NCBI GenBank assembly: GCA_018814635.1
Contig: JAHIYV010000006.1
Coordinates: forward strand, 1 to 7,771
Direction of reading: 5' to 3'
From: Patescibacteria group bacterium
Lineage (GTDB): Bacteria > Patescibacteriota > Minisyncoccia > Phycocordibacterales > JAGLOS01
DNA: 7,771 bases
The notes under the pieces were generated by a model that worked only from the letters and a program-made list of their open reading frames with translations, made no database searches and was not told the DNA's origin. This document shows positions 1 to 4,101 of the stretch, one piece after another (position 1 is the stretch's first letter; each line of letters begins with the position of its first letter). Position numbers and translations under genes: made by a program.

Positions 1-576
1 ATATCATCAAATGCTTCTTGCACAACAAATGCCTCTAGTCCTGTTATACAAATTCTAAACGAGAGTGTTGGAGTAGAAAAAGCTTTATTAAATACTGTGC
101 ATGGTTATACAGCAACACAAAAACTTGTAGATTCTCCTGATTCAAAAGATTGGAGACGGGGTCGCGCTGCTGCGCAGAATATTATTCCATCAACCACCGG
201 AGCGGCAAAAGCGGTAACAAAAGTTGTTACTGACCTTGAAGGAAAATTTGATGGCATAGCGTTGAGAGTGCCTGTAATAACCGGGTCGGTTGCGGATATT
301 ACTTTTATCGCAAAAAGAAATACAAGTGTTGAAGAAATAAATGATATTTTGCAAAAAGCCGCAAATGAAGAAAGATGGAAAGACATTTTTACTGTTGCTC
401 AAGATCCCATTGTTTCTTCCGATATTGTTGGGAACAAATATGCAGCTATAATTGACCCAGCGTTTACTCGTGTGGTAGGAGGTAATTTAGTTAAAGTACT
501 ATCTTGGTATGATAATGAAATGGGTTATTCTCATACTTTAATAAAACATATCAAAAAAATCGGCGAATACTTATAA
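1..576 (+). CDS. gap: Glyceraldehyde-3-phosphate dehydrogenase, C-terminal part (5' end outside window)
   Basis: This is the catalytic-domain half of phosphorylating GAPDH, the cytoplasmic glycolytic enzyme that oxidises glyceraldehyde 3-phosphate to 1,3-bisphosphoglycerate with NAD(P). The frame is open from base 1 and gives 191 residues before TAA at 574-576, so roughly 140-150 N-terminal residues (the nucleotide-binding fold) lie upstream. Visible hallmarks are the active-site SCTTN motif with catalytic Cys at codon 19-21, the catalytic His in HGYTATQ (codon 100-102), the RRGRAAAQNIIPSTTGAAKAV segment, substrate-binding Arg in GIALRVPV, and the C-terminal WYDNEMGYS motif. The usual second Cys of SCTTNC is replaced by Ala. 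It is followed by four pentose phosphate genes on the same strand, which suits its role downstream of transketolase. The family assignment is very secure; cofactor preference cannot be judged because the N-terminus is missing. Confidence 0.98.
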   Translation: MSSNASCTTNASSPVIQILNESVGVEKALLNTVHGYTATQKLVDSPDSKDWRRGRAAAQNIIPSTTGAAKAVTKVVTDLEGKFDGIALRVPVITGSVADITFIAKRNTSVEEINDILQKAANEERWKDIFTVAQDPIVSSDIVGNKYAAIIDPAFTRVVGGNLVKVLSWYDNEMGYSHTLIKHIKKIGEYL

Positions 577-632
577 AAATGTAAAAATTAAAAATCAAAA
601 TGCAAAATTGCAATTCAAAATTCAAAAATGAT
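577..632 (+). repeat. A-rich dispersed intergenic repeat, copy A (direct)
   Basis: This A-rich segment begins immediately after the gap stop codon. Bases 591-632 match bases 2885-2926 at 38 of 42 positions (copy C), and related copies occur at 1181-1219 (direct) and at 1267-1302 and 3066-3103 (reverse). It is built from short AAAATCAAAATG-like and AAAATT units. It has no coding potential. The close match between distant spacers argues for a repeat family rather than chance AT-richness. Confidence 0.7.
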
Positions 633-645
633 ATAAATCCAAGAT

Positions 646-666
646 TACCAAGGTTTAACCTTGGTA
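646..666. repeat. 21-bp palindrome upstream of rpiB
   Basis: The arms TACCAAGGTT (646-655) and AACCTTGGTA (657-666) are exact reverse complements around a single T. As RNA it would form a short, stable hairpin, but no T-run follows, so a conventional intrinsic terminator is unlikely. Bases 647-662 match 2967-2982 at 14 of 16 positions in the same register. In both places the palindrome follows a copy of the A-rich repeat, so it probably belongs to the same composite element. Confidence 0.7.
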
Positions 667-678
667 GCTCTAGATAGT

Positions 679-684
679 TATAAT
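679..684 (+). promoter_or_regulatory. Possible -10 box for rpiB
   Basis: TATAAT, a perfect match to the sigma-70 -10 consensus, ends 7 bases before the rpiB ATG at 692. The expected start of transcription (about 690-692) would fall on or next to the start codon, giving a leaderless or nearly leaderless mRNA. No good -35 box is seen at 16-18 bp spacing; the region there overlaps the palindrome at 646-666. In AT-rich DNA a chance TATAAT is quite possible. Confidence 0.35.
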
Positions 685-691
685 TAAGAAT

Positions 692-1198
692 ATGAAAATA
701 TATATTGGATCTGATCATGCGGGGTTTGAATTAAAAAATAAACTTGTGGCTTTTTTGGAGGGGGGAAATAAATATGAAGTCATTGATTTGGGTCCGCATC
801 ATTATGACAAACAAGATGATTATCCTGAACTTATTGCGCCGGTTGCTCAAGCGGTTTCTTTGGATAAAAATGCCAAAGGAATTATTATAGGTGGGTCGGG
901 GCAGGGTGAGGCAATTGTTGCTAATAGATTTAAGGGGATTAGGGCTGTAGTATTTTATGGAACTGGCGAACAGCTCAACTTGTTGAACAGTTCAAAAAAA
1001 GAGGAAGATTCTGAAATTATTAAACTTTCTCGCGCTCACAATGACGCGAATATTTTGTCTCTGGGGGCGCGATTTTTAGATGATAATGAGGCAAAAGAAG
1101 CTGTTCAATTATGGTTAGAAACTCCTTTTTCTGGGGAAGAGAGACACAAGCGACGAATTGCTAAAATAGACAGTAAACTAAAAAAATGCAAAATGTAA
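692..1198 (+). CDS. rpiB: Ribose-5-phosphate isomerase B (RpiB/LacAB family)
   Basis: This cytoplasmic enzyme interconverts ribose 5-phosphate and ribulose 5-phosphate in the non-oxidative pentose phosphate pathway. The 168 residues carry SDHAG (7-11), DYP (43-45), GGSGQGE (67-73), an Asn in VANRFKG (78), HNDAN (116-120), LGAR (124-127) and the basic C-terminal EERHKRR. The E. coli-type catalytic Cys is absent; the GGSGxGE form with Glu73 matches the subclass known from Mycobacterium tuberculosis RpiB, where Glu acts as base. About 16 extra residues lie between the IRA strand and SRAHNDAN, which makes the protein longer than the usual 140-150 residues. The start is bounded by an in-frame TAG at 671-673. 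There is no Shine-Dalgarno sequence. The last five residues (KKCKM) and the stop codon are encoded by the A-rich repeat. LacA/LacB are related, but the pathway neighbours favour RpiB. Confidence 0.93.
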   Translation: MKIYIGSDHAGFELKNKLVAFLEGGNKYEVIDLGPHHYDKQDDYPELIAPVAQAVSLDKNAKGIIIGGSGQGEAIVANRFKGIRAVVFYGTGEQLNLLNSSKKEEDSEIIKLSRAHNDANILSLGARFLDDNEAKEAVQLWLETPFSGEERHKRRIAKIDSKLKKCKM

Positions 1199-1219
1199 AG
1201 ATCAAAAATAAAAATGACA
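1181..1219 (+). repeat. A-rich dispersed repeat, copy B (direct; left arm of an inverted pair)
   Basis: This copy overlaps the 3' end of rpiB and contains its TAA stop (1196-1198). Bases 1189-1219 are the reverse complement of 1267-1297 at 26 of 31 positions, so copies B and D form imperfect inverted arms around a core of about 47 bases. The arrangement resembles a small MITE-like or stem-forming element, with no transposase in view. Confidence 0.6.
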
Positions 1220-1235
1220 ATGTAAGAGCCGGTTT

Positions 1236-1267
1236 AAAAAGCAACAAAGTCGTTTTTTGTCTTTTTT
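1236..1267 (+). terminator. Weak AT-rich stem-loop with T-run between rpiB and rpe
   Basis: Bases 1236-1241 can pair with 1261-1266 and 1244-1248 with 1256-1260 (two-base bulge, seven-base loop). The right side ends in a run of six T (1262-1267). The stem has only two G-C pairs, so it would be a poor intrinsic terminator. It may simply be the core of the B/D repeat element. Low confidence. Confidence 0.2.
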
Positions 1268-1302
1268 ATCATTTTCCATTTTGATTTTTACATTTTGATT
1301 TT
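1267..1302 (-). repeat. A-rich dispersed repeat, copy D (reverse; rpe leader)
   Basis: Bases 1269-1302 match 3070-3103 (in front of the transketolase C gene) at 33 of 34 positions, including 28 identical bases in a row. On the + strand the copy is T-rich and ends six bases before the rpe ATG, so it makes up the 5' leader of that gene. It is the reverse-oriented partner of copy B. Confidence 0.7.
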
Positions 1303-1307
1303 GAAAC

Positions 1308-2021
1308 ATGACAAATAATTATGAAATTATTCCCGCGATTATACCGGATTCTTTTGAGGATATGCAATCCAAAGTTTCTTTGGTAAAAAATTTTACCAAG
1401 TGGGTTCAGATTGATGTAATAGATGGTGTTTTTGTTTTGCCGCCGAGTTGGCCATATAAACTTGAGGATATTATTTTGTTTAATAAAAAAGTGGAACAAA
1501 AACAACAGCTTCCGTTTTTGGATGAAGTTAATTATGAAATTGATTTGATGGTGGATAAACCCGAGGAAGAAATTAAGAAATGGCTTGTCTTGGGAGTGCG
1601 TCGTTTTATTGTTCACATAGAAAGCATTGATAATATAGATGTTCTTGAACAACTTATTTTACAATACAGTAAAAAAACTGTATCCGAAATTGGAATCGCG
1701 CTAGGGCTTGAAACCCCTATTGAAATTATTGAACCAATTATTAATGAGATTGATTGTGTTCAACTTATGGGTATTGCCCATATTGGTTGCCAAGGTGAGA
1801 AATTTGACGAACGAGTGATATATAAAATAAAAGATTTACAAAAAATGAGTAAAAATATTATAATAAGCATAGATGGCGGAGTAAATTTAGAAACAGCTTC
1901 GCGATTGATAGAAGCGGGAGCGATAAGATTGGTTTCTGGCTCGGCGATTTTTGGTAATATTAGTAATAACGGAAGTAACAATAAAATAGAACAAAATATA
2001 AATAAACTTAAATCTTTTTAA
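1308..2021 (+). CDS. rpe: Divergent ribulose-phosphate 3-epimerase-like protein
   Basis: By fold and context this is a cytoplasmic (beta/alpha)8 protein of the ribulose-phosphate 3-epimerase family, which interconverts ribulose 5-phosphate and xylulose 5-phosphate. Length is 237 residues (family about 215-230). Recognisable elements are IIPAIIPDSFEDM (7-19), QIDVIDG (34-40), EIDLMVDKP (77-85), IVHIES (101-106), SIDGGVN (187-193) and the phosphate-binding VSGSAIF (209-215). The metal-binding His of HxDxMDG is Gln34 and the His of DVHLM is Asp79, while Asp36 and Asp189 are retained. The usual NPGFGGQ loop is replaced by AHIGCQGEKF (157-166). Flanking rpiB and transketolase genes strongly suggest the epimerase role, but metal use or sugar specificity may differ. 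No Shine-Dalgarno sequence precedes the ATG; the leader is repeat copy D. The family is secure, the exact activity less so. Confidence 0.85.
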   Translation: MTNNYEIIPAIIPDSFEDMQSKVSLVKNFTKWVQIDVIDGVFVLPPSWPYKLEDIILFNKKVEQKQQLPFLDEVNYEIDLMVDKPEEEIKKWLVLGVRRFIVHIESIDNIDVLEQLILQYSKKTVSEIGIALGLETPIEIIEPIINEIDCVQLMGIAHIGCQGEKFDERVIYKIKDLQKMSKNIIISIDGGVNLETASRLIEAGAIRLVSGSAIFGNISNNGSNNKIEQNINKLKSF

Positions 2022-2048
2022 TCTATCGGAGCCGAGCTCCGATAGATT
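2020..2048. other. Strong hairpin at the 3' end of rpe
   Basis: Bases 2020-2032 and 2036-2048 are exact reverse complements (13-bp stem, loop CGA), starting within the TAA stop of rpe (2019-2021). No T-run follows on the + strand and none lies in the right place for the - strand, so a Rho-independent terminator is not clearly supported. It could stabilise or delimit the upstream mRNA. It lies 24 bases before the next start codon. Confidence 0.6.
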
Positions 2049-2072
2049 CTCTAACAGATAAAAAACATATAT

Positions 2073-2912
2073 ATGAGTTATTTACATAGCGATAAAATAA
2101 AAATACTTGAAACCAAGGCGAGTGAAATTCGTCAGGCAATTATTGATAGCGTTCTAAATGCGGAATCAGGACATATCGCAGGCGCGCTTGGAATGACAGA
2201 TGTTTTTGTTCTTCTTTATTTTCATACGCTAAAACACAATCCAAAAGATCCTTTATGGGAAGAACGAGACAGACTTATTCTTTCTAATGGTCATATTTGT
2301 CCGGCGCTTTATACGACAATGGCATACGCGGGGTATTTTCCGATTGAAGAACTAAAAACTCTCCGCAAGTTTGGATCGCGTTTACAAGGACATCCGCATC
2401 GTGAATTTCTGCCCGGAATAGAAACAAGCTCTGGCCCGCTTGGTTCGGGATTATCACAAGCCGTCGGGATGACGCTTGCAGACAGAATAGATCGTGGCCG
2501 TTCTTCTAATCGTTTTTTTTATTGTTTAGTAGGCGACGGTGAATTACAAGAAGGACAAAACTGGGAAGCTATACAAATGGCGGGGAAAGAGAGATTGCAT
2601 AATTTAATTGTTATAGTAGATAGAAACAATATTCAAATTGATGGTTTTACGGAAGATGTAATGCCTCTTGAGCCACTGCAAGACAAGTTTGAAGCATTTA
2701 ATTGGCATGTAATTAACGCGAGTGGACACGACTTTGATGATTTAGATGACGCAATTATTCAAGCTCAAGCAGTTTTTGCAAAGCCCACCGTAATTATTGC
2801 GCATACTATTCCCAGCAAAGGGCTTGGTGTTGCGGAGCGTGATTTTCGGTGGCATGGGATGCCCAACAAAAAAATTAAAATTGAAAAATCAAAATGGAAA
2901 ATTACAATTTAA
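2073..2912 (+). CDS. tktN: Transketolase, N-terminal (thiamine diphosphate-binding) subunit
   Basis: This is one half of a split transketolase, which moves two-carbon ketol units between sugar phosphates in the non-oxidative pentose phosphate pathway. The 279 residues contain ESGHIAGALG (31-40), SNGH (71-74), GHPH (106-109), ETSSGPLGSGLSQAVGM (117-133), the ThDP/Mg2+ motif GDGELQEGQNWEA (154-166) ending at DRNN (183-186), and the WHGMP His (261). The conserved active-site His residues (34, 74, 107, 261) appear present. The partner carrying the Pyr and C-terminal domains is the gene at 3109, so a heteromeric enzyme is expected. The start is fixed by an in-frame TAA at 2052-2054; no Shine-Dalgarno sequence is seen. 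After HGMPN the last 14 residues (KKIKIEKSKWKITI) are the translation of the A-rich repeat, so the native tail has probably been replaced. The symbol is informal. Confidence 0.95.
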   Translation: MSYLHSDKIKILETKASEIRQAIIDSVLNAESGHIAGALGMTDVFVLLYFHTLKHNPKDPLWEERDRLILSNGHICPALYTTMAYAGYFPIEELKTLRKFGSRLQGHPHREFLPGIETSSGPLGSGLSQAVGMTLADRIDRGRSSNRFFYCLVGDGELQEGQNWEAIQMAGKERLHNLIVIVDRNNIQIDGFTEDVMPLEPLQDKFEAFNWHVINASGHDFDDLDDAIIQAQAVFAKPTVIIAHTIPSKGLGVAERDFRWHGMPNKKIKIEKSKWKITI

Positions 2913-2926
2913 AATTTAAAAATGAT
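2868..2926 (+). repeat. A-rich dispersed repeat, copy C (direct; left arm of an inverted pair)
   Basis: This copy encodes the last 14 codons and the stop of the upstream transketolase subunit gene. Bases 2885-2926 match copy A at 38 of 42 positions. Bases 2884-2908 are the reverse complement of 3066-3090 with one mismatch in 25, so copies C and E form inverted arms enclosing about 157 bases. Confidence 0.7.
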
Positions 2927-2966
2927 GAAAAAACTCAGTATTATTGCTATGAAATAAGTGGTACTA

Positions 2967-2982
2967 ACCAAGGTTGCACCTT
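2967..2982. repeat. Decayed copy of the ACCAAGGTT palindrome
   Basis: Bases 2967-2982 match 647-662 at 14 of 16 positions. The left arm ACCAAGGTT is intact but the right arm stops after ACCTT, leaving only AAGGT-TGC-ACCTT (2970-2982) as a stem. It lies inside the C/E repeat pair. Confidence 0.5.
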
Positions 2983-2986
2983 TTCC

Positions 2987-3024
2987 GTCGTTCCGCTTCG
3001 CTTCACTCCTCCTCAAGGAACGAC
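2987..3024. other. Hairpin in the spacer between the transketolase genes
   Basis: GTCGTTCC (2987-2994) and GGAACGAC (3017-3024) are exact reverse complements separated by 22 bases of C/T-rich sequence. This is the most GC-rich patch of the spacer. No T-run follows. It appears to be part of the core between repeat copies C and E. Confidence 0.45.
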
Positions 3025-3032
3025 CTTTTATC

Positions 3033-3039
3033 AGGAGGT
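3033..3039 (+). other. Orphan Shine-Dalgarno-like AGGAGGT
   Basis: AGGAGGT is a near-perfect Shine-Dalgarno core, yet no ATG, GTG or TTG occurs in the following 20 bases and the next gene starts about 70 bases away. CCTCCT at 3008-3013 could pair with AGGAGG and mask it. It may be a relic or coincidence within the repeat element; it is not assigned to any gene. Confidence 0.3.
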
Positions 3040-3065
3040 AAAAAAATAATTTTTAACATTTTACC

Positions 3066-3103
3066 ATTGTCATTTTCCATTTTGATTTTTACATTTTAAT
3101 TTT
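3066..3103 (-). repeat. A-rich dispersed repeat, copy E (reverse; leader of transketolase C gene)
   Basis: This is the reverse-oriented partner of copy C (24 of 25 complementary positions). It is nearly identical to copy D in front of rpe (33 of 34). On the + strand it is T-rich and ends five bases before the ATG at 3109, so it forms the 5' leader of the transketolase C gene. Confidence 0.7.
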
Positions 3104-3108
3104 TATTT

Positions 3109-4101
3109 ATGAATAATGAATTATACTTAAATCCTAAATTATTTTCTGATTCAGAAAATATTGAACAAATGTCAATGCTTCAAGGTTTTGGCGAGGGGTT
3201 GTTGGCGGCAGGAGATCACGATAAAAGAATTGTTGCTCTGAGCGCGGATTTAAGGAAATCTACAAAAGTAGATATTTTTGCCAACGAATACCCAGAACGA
3301 TTTATTGAAATGGGCATAGCTGAGCAGTCTATGGCATCTGTTGCTTCTGGTATGGCGGCGATGGGTAAAATTCCATTTATCACATCTTACGCCATGTTTT
3401 CTCCTGGAAGGAATTGGGAACAAATTAGAACAACAATTTGCTACAATAATGTTCCTGTAAAAATTATTGGAACACATGCTGGTATTTTGACTGGAGCTGA
3501 CGGGGGAACACATCAAGCTATTGAGGATATTGCTCTTGCGAGAGTTTTACCAAGAATGACAGTACTTTCGCCATGTGATGCCAATGAGGCTAAAAGTATG
3601 ACAATACAAGCGGCGCAAACTAACAATCCTGTTTATATTCGCATACCACGCGGAGATACTCCTTTAGTTACAACAAAAGAAACTCCTTTTGAAATAGGAA
3701 AAGCTAAAATATTTTTTCGCCCTGATGGCGATGCGGATATTGGTGTAATTGTTTCGGGACATCTTGTGTATAATGCTATTCGCGCCGCAAAAGAACTTGA
3801 TGAAGAAGGAATTCGTGTTCGTGTTTTGAATTTATCCACCATTAAACCAATAGACATTGATGCTGTGGTCGCGCTTGCGCGACAAACTGGTAAAATAGTT
3901 ACAGTCGAGGATCATCAAATTGCTGGAGGGGTTGGAAGCGTTGTGGCGGAGACTCTTGCTTCTCGCGCGCCAGCGTTAATGCGGTTTATTGGTATACAAG
4001 ATGTGTTTGGGCAATCAGGACGCCCAGAAGAACTTATGTTATACTATAAGATGGATATTAATAGTATTAAAAGTGTTATAAGAGAGTTATATGAAAATTA
4101 A
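3109..4101 (+). CDS. tktC: Transketolase, C-terminal (Pyr plus C-terminal domain) subunit
   Basis: This is the second half of the split transketolase. It contributes the catalytic Glu that activates the thiamine diphosphate aminopyrimidine ring and the substrate channel. The 330 residues show the Pyr domain with FIEMGIAEQSM (65-75; Glu72 catalytic), SYAMFSPGRNWEQIR (93-107), THAGILTGADGGTHQ (122-136) and IRIPRGD (177-183). The C-terminal domain follows with VIVSGH, VRVLNLSTIKPID (237-249) and VTVEDHQIAGGVGS (264-277). The length is typical of stand-alone C subunits; 1-deoxyxylulose-5-phosphate synthase is related, but the separate N subunit and pathway neighbours favour transketolase. The start is fixed by an in-frame TAA at 3097-3099. 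The preceding 20 bases are T-rich with no Shine-Dalgarno sequence. The 3' end overlaps the next gene by 11 bases, suggesting co-translation. The symbol is informal. Confidence 0.95.
   Translation: MNNELYLNPKLFSDSENIEQMSMLQGFGEGLLAAGDHDKRIVALSADLRKSTKVDIFANEYPERFIEMGIAEQSMASVASGMAAMGKIPFITSYAMFSPGRNWEQIRTTICYNNVPVKIIGTHAGILTGADGGTHQAIEDIALARVLPRMTVLSPCDANEAKSMTIQAAQTNNPVYIRIPRGDTPLVTTKETPFEIGKAKIFFRPDGDADIGVIVSGHLVYNAIRAAKELDEEGIRVRVLNLSTIKPIDIDAVVALARQTGKIVTVEDHQIAGGVGSVVAETLASRAPALMRFIGIQDVFGQSGRPEELMLYYKMDINSIKSVIRELYEN

Noticed and set aside
1269..1652. Open reading frame of 127 codons on the - strand opposite rpe
   Set aside because: It is antisense to a well-supported gene, has low-complexity K/I/N/F composition and resembles no family; it is a shadow of AT-rich coding sequence.
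2922..2957. Eleven-codon reading frame ATGATGAAAAAACTC... in the spacer between the transketolase genes
   Set aside because: It is very short, has no ribosome binding site and starts within the repeat. It resembles a signal-peptide start only by chance.
577..3103. Repeated A-rich units considered as a CRISPR array
   Set aside because: The units are dispersed among genes, occur in both orientations, and have neither regular spacers nor uniform repeat length.
3868..3883. GC-rich inverted repeat GTCGCGC-TT-GCGCGAC inside the transketolase C gene
   Set aside because: It encodes an ordinary VALAR segment at a conserved position; alanine and arginine codons explain the palindrome.
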